Shown here one piece after another: positions 6,568-13,889 of a DNA stretch of 64,000 nt. The position numbers and the translations under genes are program-made. Position 1 is the first letter of the stretch, and each line of letters opens with the position of its first letter. This DNA is from Ardenticatenales bacterium (lineage in GTDB: Bacteria > Chloroflexota > Anaerolineae > Ardenticatenales > Ardenticatenaceae): NCBI GenBank assembly GCA_020634795.1, contig JACKAZ010000004.1:242001-306000 (forward strand). Direction: 5' to 3'. A model generated the notes under the pieces. That model made no database searches. It was not told the origin of the DNA and worked only from the letters and a program-made list of their open reading frames with translations.

Positions 6568-7557
6568 ATGCCCCAGTACGAACGACTCGCTCTGTTGAGT
6601 GGCAATGCCCATCCCTCGCTGGCCCAAGCCATCGCGGCGCACATCAACCGCCAGCTTGGGCAGATCAATGTGAGCCAATTTCGGGACGGCGAAAGCCATG
6701 TCCAGATTCTGGACGACGTCCGTGGGAGTGATCTCTTTTTGATTCAACCTACCTCCCCGTCGGTCAACCAGCATCTGATGGAGCTGTTGGTGATGATCGA
6801 TGCGGCCAAGCGGGCGTCGGCAGGGCGTATCACGGCGGTCTTGCCCTATTACGGCTATGCCCGTCAAGAAAAGAAGACCAATGGTCGTGAGCCGATCAGC
6901 GCCAAGCTGGTGGCGAATCTGCTGACGGTGGCGGGCGCAGATCGCATCCTGACGATGGATCTGTCCGCCCCCGCGATTGAGGGCTTTTTTGATATCCCCG
7001 TCGATCATCTGTCGGCGATCCCCCTGTTGATGCAGCATGTTGCGGCGTTGCAACTGGAGAATGTCGTGGTGGTGGCGCCCGACGTGGGGGCGGTGCAGCG
7101 TGCCGACCAAGCGCGTCGGCTGCTGGCCAATCGTCCGCTGGCCATCCTCTTCAAAGATCGACCGGAGCCTGATGAGGTGGAAGTCGAGAGCATGGTGGGC
7201 GAGGTGGAAGGCTGCACCGTGCTGTTGGTCGACGATCTGATTTCGACCGGCAATACCCTGATTGCTGCGGCACAGATGCTGAAGGCACGCGGCGCGCAGC
7301 GGGTGATCGCCGTCGCCACCCATGGGGTTTTCGCGGAGCGGGCCGTCGACAACTTGGCCGCCAGCCCCATCGAGCGCACCATTGTCACCGACACCATTCC
7401 CCTTGAGACCGGAGCGCCCCACATCGAGGTGGTTTCCATCGCACCGATGTTGGCCGAGGTGATCAACCGCATCCACTACGGCATTTCGGTCAGTGATCTG
7501 ATCCGCTCCATCGGTGATGCCGAGCGTCAGCAAATGGCCTATCCCTCGCGTCGCTGA
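6568..7557 (+). CDS. prs: Ribose-phosphate pyrophosphokinase (PRPP synthase)
   Basis: Encodes 329 residues and makes PRPP from ribose 5-phosphate and ATP for nucleotide, His and Trp synthesis. Family blocks are clear: FRDGES (38-43), PYYGYARQEKK (93-103), the K-x-R catalytic loop in FKDRP and the PRPP loop VDDLISTGNT (221-230). One oddity: the block usually DLH-x2-QIQGFF reads DLSAPAIEGFF (131-141), so the conserved active-site His is Ser. Activity may be altered, or this may be a divergent paralog. The ATG at 6568 has AGGAGG 12 bases upstream; a longer frame from 6457 gives non-family sequence. It lies just upstream of minDE but is separated from it by its own promoter. Confidence 0.88.
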   Translation: MPQYERLALLSGNAHPSLAQAIAAHINRQLGQINVSQFRDGESHVQILDDVRGSDLFLIQPTSPSVNQHLMELLVMIDAAKRASAGRITAVLPYYGYARQEKKTNGREPISAKLVANLLTVAGADRILTMDLSAPAIEGFFDIPVDHLSAIPLLMQHVAALQLENVVVVAPDVGAVQRADQARRLLANRPLAILFKDRPEPDEVEVESMVGEVEGCTVLLVDDLISTGNTLIAAAQMLKARGAQRVIAVATHGVFAERAVDNLAASPIERTIVTDTIPLETGAPHIEVVSIAPMLAEVINRIHYGISVSDLIRSIGDAERQQMAYPSRR

Positions 7558-7659
7558 CGACATGACAGGAGCAGTCGTCCACCTCAACGACCCTGCCCTG
7601 GGCCTGGAGTAAGTTCAACTATTATGTGTTAACAAATGTCATGGTGAGATAACAGCAAC

Positions 7660-7733
7660 TTGGCAGATCGTCCGCTTTTCGGTATGCTCACGACCACAAT
7701 TTTCACCCAATTGGTCCGTCGTTCAAACGACGG
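7660..7733 (+). promoter_or_regulatory. minDE promoter and 5' UTR hairpin
   Basis: TTGGCA (7660-7665), a 17-base spacer and TATGCT (7683-7688) give a plausible promoter. The ~70-base leader contains the palindrome CCGTCGTT-2-AACGACGG at 7716-7733, which could be an operator or a stabilising hairpin. Confidence 0.5.
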
Positions 7734-7767
7734 GCGGCGGTTGTGACAGATTAGCGAGGAAGCGGGC

Positions 7768-8556
7768 ATGTCGGGACAAGTCATTACTATCACGTCGGGC
7801 AAAGGGGGAGTAGGTAAAACAACCACCACCGCGAACCTCGGCACCGCGCTGGCGATGCTCGACCAGCGTGTGGCTGTGCTCGACGCCGACATCGGCCTTC
7901 GCAACCTCGACTTAGTGCTCGGCCTAGAGAATCGCATCGTCTACGATGTGGTGGATGTGGTGGAGGGGCGGGCACGGCTGGCACAGGCGCTGGTGCGGGA
8001 CAAGCGTTTCCCCGAACTCCACCTGTTGCCCGCAGCCCAGACGCGGGACAAAAGCGCGGTCAACCCGCGCCAGATGGCACAGATCTGCGAGGCGCTGCGT
8101 CCCCGTTACGACTTCATCTTGGTCGATTCGCCCGCGGGCATCGAGCAGGGCTTCCACAATGCGATCTCAGGCGCGGATCGGGTGATCGTGGTGACGACCC
8201 CCGAGCTGAGCGCGGTCCGTGATGCGGATCGCATCATCGGGCTGCTGGAAGCGGCCGACAAGCAGCAGCCGAGCTTGATCGTCAACCGGATCAAGCCGTC
8301 GATGGTGAAGCGGCAGGAGATGTTGAGCGTGGAGGATGTGCTGGATGTGCTGGCGATCCCGTTGCTGGGGGTGATACCCGACGACGAGCAGATCATCATC
8401 GCCACCAATGATGGGACGCCCGTGGCGACCGACAGCAAATATCTCTCGGGCCGTGCCTATCAGAACATCGCGCGTCGCTTGTTGGGCGAAGAAGTACCGC
8501 TGCTGGACCTGCGCGAACGGGGCTTCTTTGAACGAATCTTTGGCTTTGGGCGCTAG
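7768..8556 (+). CDS. minD: Septum site-determining protein MinD
   Basis: A 262-residue ParA/MinD ATPase. The deviant Walker A GKGGVGKTT lies at 11-19; DADIGLRNLD (~38-47) and the DSPAG switch II block (~119-123) are typical of MinD. The C-terminal amphipathic helix ending FFERIFGFGR is the membrane-targeting sequence. MinD recruits MinE and, where present, MinC to confine Z-ring assembly to midcell. AGCGAGGAAG precedes the ATG. minE follows after 8 bases; minC is not adjacent. Confidence 0.96.
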   Translation: MSGQVITITSGKGGVGKTTTTANLGTALAMLDQRVAVLDADIGLRNLDLVLGLENRIVYDVVDVVEGRARLAQALVRDKRFPELHLLPAAQTRDKSAVNPRQMAQICEALRPRYDFILVDSPAGIEQGFHNAISGADRVIVVTTPELSAVRDADRIIGLLEAADKQQPSLIVNRIKPSMVKRQEMLSVEDVLDVLAIPLLGVIPDDEQIIIATNDGTPVATDSKYLSGRAYQNIARRLLGEEVPLLDLRERGFFERIFGFGR

Positions 8557-8564
8557 GAGGAGCG

Positions 8565-8843
8565 ATGGGCTTTTGGGATTGGCTGCTTGGTCGAACGGAG
8601 GACAGCCGAAGCGTCGCGAAGGATCGGCTGAAAGTGGTGCTGGTCCACGATCGTGCGGGTATCAGCCCCCAATTGATGCGCCAGATGCAGGACGAAATCA
8701 TCGAAGTGGTGTCGCGCTACATCGACGTGGTACCGGGCGAGATTCAGCTGTCCATGTCCCAAGAACATGAGCAAAATATTCTGATTGCGAACATCCCCAT
8801 CCAACGGCAGGGAGCCGCAAAGGGGAGCGACCGAAGGACGTAG
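8565..8843 (+). CDS. minE: Cell division topological specificity factor MinE
   Basis: Encodes 92 residues. The N-terminus MGFWDWLLGR is the membrane-binding amphipathic segment; RLKVVLVHDRAG begins the MinD-contact region and QMQDEIIEVVSRYIDV the topological specificity domain. It stimulates MinD ATPase and drives its redistribution. AGGAGG lies right before the ATG, and the gene is co-transcribed with minD. A basic ~15-residue tail after ANIPIQ is not conserved in the family. Confidence 0.93.
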   Translation: MGFWDWLLGRTEDSRSVAKDRLKVVLVHDRAGISPQLMRQMQDEIIEVVSRYIDVVPGEIQLSMSQEHEQNILIANIPIQRQGAAKGSDRRT

Positions 8844-8882
8844 GGACCCAGCCATGCGCGGATGATTGAGCGCGATTGCACA

Positions 8883-8920
8883 CAAAAAGCACCTGCTCGG
8901 CGTATCGAACGGGTGCTTTT
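8883..8920 (+). terminator. Terminator of minDE
   Basis: AAAAAGCACC, an 17-base loop and GGTGCTTTT form a stem followed by T residues, 40 bases after minE. Confidence 0.75.
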
Positions 8921-8931
8921 GGCTTTTACGC

Positions 8932-8959
8932 AAAAAGGCTGGGGATTCCCCAGCCTTTG
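8932..8959 (-). terminator. Terminator of the GlsB-type gene (bidirectional)
   Basis: AAAGGCTGGGG-3-CCCCAGCCTTT is a perfect 11-bp stem. On the minus strand it is followed by TTTTG, 22 bases beyond the stop of the leftward gene. Confidence 0.85.
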
Positions 8960-8980
8960 AGCTATTCAGTTGAGTGCTGG

Positions 8981-9244
8981 TTAGGCGCGGCGAACCATGC
9001 GAAGGATGAAGAGCAGGATGACCGCACCGATGAAGGCGGTCAAGATGCTGGCGATGTTGAACTCCCCAGTGTCTCCACCAAGGCCCAAGAGGCTCAGAAC
9101 CCAACCCCCGATGAACGCACCGACGATACCAACCACGATATCCGCAAGGAGACCTTGGGAGGCGTTCGTCTTCATCACGATGCTGGCCAGCCAACCTGCG
9201 ATAGCGCCAACAATGATCCACGCCAAGAGTGACATCAGACCCAT
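8981..9244 (-). CDS. GlsB/YeaQ/YmgE-family small membrane protein
   Basis: Encodes 87 residues with three hydrophobic helices (about 3-21, 34-53 and 62-82). The Gly-rich motifs GAIAGWLAS and GIVGAFIGGWV are typical of the Transgly_assoc (YeaQ/GlsB) family. These proteins are often stress-induced; no enzymatic activity is established despite the transglycosylase-associated name. GGAGG lies 8 bases before the ATG. It is monocistronic, facing minDE across paired terminators. Confidence 0.9.
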   Translation of the reverse strand: MGLMSLLAWIIVGAIAGWLASIVMKTNASQGLLADIVVGIVGAFIGGWVLSLLGLGGDTGEFNIASILTAFIGAVILLFILRMVRRA

Positions 9245-9521
9245 TAGTAAATCCTCCAGTTTGGATGAATAGAGTAGTCAGCGACTGCACTACAATACAC
9301 CATTACGAGAATATGGCAAATCGGTTGCGGGGCGGCGTAATCCGCCGTATGGCACCGCTTTGCGCTGTCGGAACGTGGGCTGGGACCATGATATCCAAGG
9401 CCACGCCTTGTGCGGGCGCTGCCGAGCGGTGGGGGGCGGCGTAGACCCCACGATTTCCACGTTGGTCTGGCGGCGGGTAGAATCGCCGCTTATCTGTGTT
9501 ATGAACAAGGAGAGTGCAGCC

Positions 9522-10391
9522 GTGGAAGGCAATCGAGTCGATATTGGCGTCATTGGCGGGAGCGGGCTGTACGAGATGGAAGGGTTGACGGATATTGAGG
9601 AGGTCGATCTGACGACCCCCTTTGGCGAGCCGAGCGATACGATCTTGATCGGCACCGTGGCGGGGACGCGCGTCGCCTTCCTGCCCCGCCACGGGCGCGG
9701 CCACCGCATCGCCCCCGCCGAACTGCCAACGCGGGCCAACATCTACGCGCTCAAGTCGCTGGGCTGCCGCTGGGTGATCGGGGTCTGCGCCTGCGGCAGC
9801 TTGCAGGAAGCGTACGCCCCCGGCCATGTCGTCATCCCCAGTGGCCTCTTTGATCGCACCTCCGGACGGCCCAGTACCTTCTTTGGCGAGGGCATCGTCA
9901 GCCACATCTCGGTCGCCGATCCGCTCTGCCCTGTCTTGGCCGATGCCCTTTACGAGGCCGCATCTGCCACAGGCGGCACGGTTCACAAAGGCGGCGACCT
10001 GATCATCATCAACGGCCCCCGCTTTTCCACTCGCACCGAATCGAACATTTACCGTCAGTGGGGTTTGGACATCATCGGCATGACGGCGATCCCCGAAGCC
10101 TTCCTAGCGCGCGAGGCGGAGATGAGCTACGCCGTGATGGCCCACGTCACCGATTACGATGTCTGGCACGAATCGGAGGAGCCGGTGACGGTGGAGATGG
10201 TCGTACGCATCGTGCGCGAGAATGTGGCGCACGCCAAAGAAGCGATCCGCAACGTGGTGCCGCTGCTGGCGGGCAAGGAGAGCGAGGCGTGGGACGCGCT
10301 CAAGGATACGATCATGACCGCGCCCGAGCGGATGCCCGAAGCGACGCGCGACCGTCTCGCCCTGCTGATCGACCGCTACTACCCGCGTTAA
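9522..10391 (+). CDS. mtnP: S-methyl-5'-thioadenosine phosphorylase
   Basis: Encodes 289 residues from a GTG start. It cleaves methylthioadenosine, the by-product of polyamine synthesis, to adenine and 5-methylthioribose 1-phosphate. Family blocks: IGVIGGSGLYEMEG at the N-terminus, LPRHGRGHRIAPAELPTRAN (the phosphate-binding RH with a Pro-rich turn), NGPRFSTRTES and GMTAIPEAFLAREAEM. The GTG at 9522 is preferred because AAGGAG lies 9 bases upstream. The in-frame ATG at 9501 would put that site inside the gene. It lies 6 bases upstream of the SEDS gene, so the two are probably one operon. Confidence 0.93.
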   Translation: MEGNRVDIGVIGGSGLYEMEGLTDIEEVDLTTPFGEPSDTILIGTVAGTRVAFLPRHGRGHRIAPAELPTRANIYALKSLGCRWVIGVCACGSLQEAYAPGHVVIPSGLFDRTSGRPSTFFGEGIVSHISVADPLCPVLADALYEAASATGGTVHKGGDLIIINGPRFSTRTESNIYRQWGLDIIGMTAIPEAFLAREAEMSYAVMAHVTDYDVWHESEEPVTVEMVVRIVRENVAHAKEAIRNVVPLLAGKESEAWDALKDTIMTAPERMPEATRDRLALLIDRYYPR

Positions 10392-10397
10392 CCGACG

Positions 10398-11699
10398 ATG
10401 AGTAGCTACCGCCTCGATCCGCGCTCCTTTAGTTGGCGCTGGCGCGAGTTTTTGCTGCTGCTCCCCCCGTTTTTGCTGACGGGAGCGGGCTTCTATTCGC
10501 TCCAACTGCAGCGGGGCGATCTGTTGGTGGAGCGGTACTGGCCCGCGATCGCGTTGGTGGTGGGGGCATTGCTGATGCACCTCATCTTTTCGTGGCTGGC
10601 CCCCCACGCCGACCAAGTGATGTTGCCGTTGGTGACGATGATGAATGGCTTGGGGCTGCTCATCATCGAACGGCTGGCCAGCAACTTCACCGTCCGCCAA
10701 ACGGTCGCCATGGGAATCGGCATGGCGCTCTGCACCGCGTTGGTGCTGTGGAACGATGGCCCCCGTTTCGCAGAACGTTATCGTTACACCTTGATTTTGC
10801 CCGGTATCTTCCTGCTGGTTGTGGGGCTGTTGCTCTCTTTTGCGGGGAGCGAGGTGGGCGACCCCGGACGCTCAGTGCTCAGCATCACCGGCACCTTCGG
10901 CGTCCAACCCTCGGAACCACTCAAGCTGCTCCTGGTCCTTTTCCTCGCCAGCTTCCTCGATTTCCACCGCGAGAAGTTTCAGACGGTACGATTGACAAGG
11001 CTCTTCACCGACCGACGCTGGCTCTGGTTGTTCATTCCGCTGGTCGGAATGTGGGGTATCTCCATGATCCTGCTGATTTTGCAGCGGGATTTGGGCGCGG
11101 CGCTCCTCTTCTTCGGCATCTTCTTGGTGCTCGCCTATCTGGCGACCAATCGCAAGGATTACGTGCTGCTGAGCCTGTTGCTCTTCGTGGCGGGCGGTTT
11201 CTTCGCCTACCATAGCTTCGGTTATGTGGCCCAACGCTTCGCAGCGTGGCTCGACCCATGGGCCAACGCCGACACCGGGGGTTTCCAACTGATCGAGGCG
11301 CTATACGCGCTCGCCAACGGGGGAATCTTTGGGCAGGGGCTGGGGCAGGGCTTCCCCGATTTTGTCCCGATCGTTCACTCCGACTTCATCATCATCGCCA
11401 TCGGAGAAGAACTGGGCGTGGCGGGCATCATCGCCGTCATCGCGCTCTACATCCTCTTCCTGCTGCGCGGCTTTCATGTCGCCATGCGTGCGCCCGACAG
11501 CTTCGAGCAGTTGGTGGCGGGGGGGCTGATCTCCTTGCTCTCGCTCCAAGCCCTCATCATCATGGCGGGCTGCCTGAAGCTGATGCCACTCACCGGTATC
11601 ACGCTGCCCTTCATCGCCTATGGCGGCACCAGTCTCGTGACCTGTTATATGATGTTAGGGCTGATGTTGCGCATCAGTCGTGACCGGGTCGAGGTATGA
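10398..11699 (+). CDS. SEDS-family peptidoglycan polymerase (FtsW/RodA/SpoVE)
   Basis: Encodes 433 residues with about ten membrane helices. SEDS markers are present: LQRDLGAALLFFG in the middle third, containing the Asp of the catalytic region, and HSDFIIIAIGEELGVAG plus PFIAYGGTSLV in the C-terminal half. These proteins polymerise lipid II with a partner class B penicillin-binding protein, in division (FtsW) or elongation (RodA). No PBP gene is adjacent, so which it is remains open; nearby minDE makes division attractive but not proven. The ATG lies 6 bases after mtnP. Confidence 0.9.
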   Translation: MSSYRLDPRSFSWRWREFLLLLPPFLLTGAGFYSLQLQRGDLLVERYWPAIALVVGALLMHLIFSWLAPHADQVMLPLVTMMNGLGLLIIERLASNFTVRQTVAMGIGMALCTALVLWNDGPRFAERYRYTLILPGIFLLVVGLLLSFAGSEVGDPGRSVLSITGTFGVQPSEPLKLLLVLFLASFLDFHREKFQTVRLTRLFTDRRWLWLFIPLVGMWGISMILLILQRDLGAALLFFGIFLVLAYLATNRKDYVLLSLLLFVAGGFFAYHSFGYVAQRFAAWLDPWANADTGGFQLIEALYALANGGIFGQGLGQGFPDFVPIVHSDFIIIAIGEELGVAGIIAVIALYILFLLRGFHVAMRAPDSFEQLVAGGLISLLSLQALIIMAGCLKLMPLTGITLPFIAYGGTSLVTCYMMLGLMLRISRDRVEV

Positions 11700-11960
11700 T
11701 CTGCTTGGTACGAAGCGCGGGGCGCCATGACGAGGGGTTCGCTTGGGCGGGGTGGTGGACGGCTGATCGGGTGACCCGCTGACGGGCGCCTGTTGTTGCC
11801 ATGCCCTCTCGCTCGCAAATTGGCATTGGGTCGGGCCACGGCCGGACGATCTCTCGTCGCTTTTCCCACGCGGCTGTAGGCACGAGGGGTGCTCCCAAAG
11901 CGTTGGCTGCCTGTTATCGGCCCGTTGCGTGTGGCGTGTCCGACAGGGGCGGTGCAAGGA

Positions 11961-12071
11961 TGACCTCTCCCCCTCTCCCCAACTCCCCCAGCTCCCCCAG
12001 CTCCCCCAGCTCTCCCCGCTCCCCCCGCTCCCCCATCTCCCCTAGCTCCCCAGCTCCCCCAGCTCCCTCTT
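11961..12071. repeat. Low-complexity CTCCCCCAG repeat tract
   Basis: About a dozen imperfect copies of a 9-base unit CAGCTCCCC/CTCCCCCAG run over ~110 bases between the SEDS gene and trxB. A reverse-oriented counterpart lies at 58322-58388. Reading frames across it are low-complexity artefacts. The remaining intergenic sequence (11700-11960) shows no gene. Confidence 0.8.
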
Positions 12072-12134
12072 TGTGGAAGCGCGCTTCTCAGAACGCCGCA
12101 CCACTCCTGCGTGCACCCTTTCCTACATTCCCCC

Positions 12135-12163
12135 TTTTGCCCGCTTTTCTCCCGTGGTATAAT
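12135..12163 (+). promoter_or_regulatory. Promoter of trxB
   Basis: TTTTGC (12135-12140), 17 bases and a perfect TATAAT (12158-12163) lie 92 bases upstream of the trxB start. Confidence 0.6.
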
Positions 12164-12254
12164 AATTTGTCGGTTGTGGGACATGGGACGGTTGGGAGTT
12201 CCCCTCTGCACCATGCCCCATGCACCAAAACGCAAACAATCTTGGAGAAATAGT

Positions 12255-13253
12255 ATGGACAGATATGACGAAACAACCCCCGAGAACATCGAAGAAGTCG
12301 TGATCATCGGCTCCGGCCCGGCCGGGCTGACGGCCGCGCTCTACGCGGCGCGAGCCGACCTGAAGCCGATCGTCATCACCGGCGACGCGCTGGGCGGCCA
12401 GCTCGGCACCACGTCGGAAGTGGAGAACTACCCGGGTGCGGCCAAGGAACATCTGACCGGCCCCGAACTGATCGACGACATGCGCAGCCAGGCCGAACGG
12501 TTCGGCGCGCGGCTGGTCTACGATTCGGTGACCGAGGTCGATTTCACTGGCCCCTTCCACCGCGTCAAGACGTTCGGCGAGGAATATTGGGCGAAGTCGG
12601 TCATCGTGACGACCGGCGCCAGCCCGCGTAAGCTCGGCGTGCCGGGCGAGGAACAGTACACCGGCTACGGTGTCTCCTACTGCGCTACCTGCGACGGATT
12701 CTTCTTCCGTGACAAAGAGGTGATCGTGGTCGGCGGCGGCGATTCGGCGCTGGAGGAAGGGCTGTTCTTGACCAAGTTCGCCAAACGGGTGCGCGTCATC
12801 CACCGCCGTGACGAGCTGCGCGCAGGCCAACTGCTGCAGAGCCGCGCCGCCGCCAACGAGAAGATGTCGTTCATCTGGAACACGGTCGTGACGGCCATCG
12901 AGGGCGAGGATGGCGCGGTGACGCGCGTGCTGATCGAAAACAGGGTGACGGGGGAAACGGACGTGCTGGAGGCCGACGGGGTCTTCATCTACATCGGCCA
13001 CTACCCCAACAGCGCCCTCTTCGACGGCATCTTGGAGATGGACGAGCACGGCTACGTGCTGACCGACGAACGCAAACGGACGGGCATCGCAGGGATCTTC
13101 GCGGCGGGCGAGATCAACGATCCGATCTTCCGCCAAGCGATCACCAGCGCGGGCGAAGGCTGCAAGGCCGCCATGCAATGCGAGAAGTATCTCTCCGAGC
13201 TGGGCGCGGTACCGGAGCCGGGTGGCCCGGGCCGGTCGCTGGCGAGTTGGTAG
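12255..13253 (+). CDS. trxB: Thioredoxin reductase
   Basis: Encodes 332 residues of the low-molecular-weight thioredoxin reductase type. The FAD-binding GSGPAGLTAA lies at 19-28, the redox dithiol CATC at 143-146 (SYCATCDGFF), the NAD(P)H-binding GGGDSALEEG at 160-169 and the closing FAD motif GIFAAGEI near 275. It passes electrons from a pyridine nucleotide to thioredoxin in the cytosol. The ATG at 12255 has GGAGA 7 bases upstream. A longer frame from 12111 runs over the promoter region and lacks family sequence. It has a ~25-residue N-terminal extension before the FAD motif. No thioredoxin gene is adjacent. Confidence 0.94.
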   Translation: MDRYDETTPENIEEVVIIGSGPAGLTAALYAARADLKPIVITGDALGGQLGTTSEVENYPGAAKEHLTGPELIDDMRSQAERFGARLVYDSVTEVDFTGPFHRVKTFGEEYWAKSVIVTTGASPRKLGVPGEEQYTGYGVSYCATCDGFFFRDKEVIVVGGGDSALEEGLFLTKFAKRVRVIHRRDELRAGQLLQSRAAANEKMSFIWNTVVTAIEGEDGAVTRVLIENRVTGETDVLEADGVFIYIGHYPNSALFDGILEMDEHGYVLTDERKRTGIAGIFAAGEINDPIFRQAITSAGEGCKAAMQCEKYLSELGAVPEPGGPGRSLASW

Positions 13254-13270
13254 GCGGATCGAGGATCGGG

Positions 13271-13360
13271 GGTTCATGCGTTGACGCGCACCACGGAGGA
13301 TGAAGGTAACGCGTTGCGATGTGACGGTGTGAGGGGGTACGAGTGTGAGGGTGAATGGCC
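13271..13360 (+). repeat. Dispersed intergenic repeat B, copy 1 (diverged)
   Basis: The core TGACGCGCACCACGGAGGAT with flanks resembles sequences at 51363-51460 and, inverted, 55438-55520. All three lie between genes. Confidence 0.5.
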
Positions 13361-13619
13361 TAGCACGGCAATGAATCATTAGGGAAAATGCCAAGTTTCT
13401 ATGTTCCATTCGCCCTTCGCCACTTTGTGCTCGTTGCGAGGGTTACAGAGACGGCGCGACGACGCGCCCCAAGACTATCACGCTCACTCGTTACTTTTGG
13501 CGATAGAAGGCAAAGTTCGCGCCGGAAGGGTCATTCTCTACTTTGGTCCTCTCGGTTTAATTTGCGCTGAATCACCCGTACGTGGAAGCGAAGCGTTAGA
13601 AATCATTCATCGTTGAGAA

Positions 13620-13644
13620 GGGCAACCACAAGGGTTGCCCCTAC
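13620..13644. repeat. REP-like hairpin (ACAAG loop)
   Basis: The stem GGGCAACC / GGTTGCCC closes an ACAAG loop and is followed by CTAC. It belongs to a family of intergenic hairpins with different stems but shared ends and loops (13691, 16912, 30481, 43678). Confidence 0.75.
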
Positions 13645-13690
13645 AACTCCGCGATATTACGTTGCCATTTCTTGGCTCTTGCATGGCGAT

Positions 13691-13715
13691 GTAGGGGCGG
13701 GCCTTGTGCCCGCCC
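13691..13715. repeat. REP-like hairpin (ACAAG loop, inverted)
   Basis: GTAG is followed by the stem GGGCGGGC-CTTGT-GCCCGCCC, the same architecture as 13620-13644 but in opposite orientation and with a different stem sequence. The rest of 13361-13889 holds no gene I can support. Confidence 0.75.
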
Positions 13716-13889
13716 GCCTCGCTTAACTGTAGTTGGCGTAGTGCGTAACCCTCGTCAATGAGAGGCTCTTCTCCTGTGACACGGAGAATCAGCGCGCCCG
13801 CTGCTATTCGAGTACCCGCTGAAAATCATACGCTCCCCTTCGGGTTAGCGCGTCAGAAATCTCCGCATCAAGGGATACTCGCCACGGGA

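Noticed and set aside
11801..12253. 150-codon frame upstream of trxB
   Set aside because: Mostly Ser/Pro from the CTCCCCCAG simple repeat, and it covers the trxB promoter.
12123..13409. 428-codon minus-strand frame opposite trxB
   Set aside because: Lies wholly over trxB; composition is His/Arg-rich shadow sequence.
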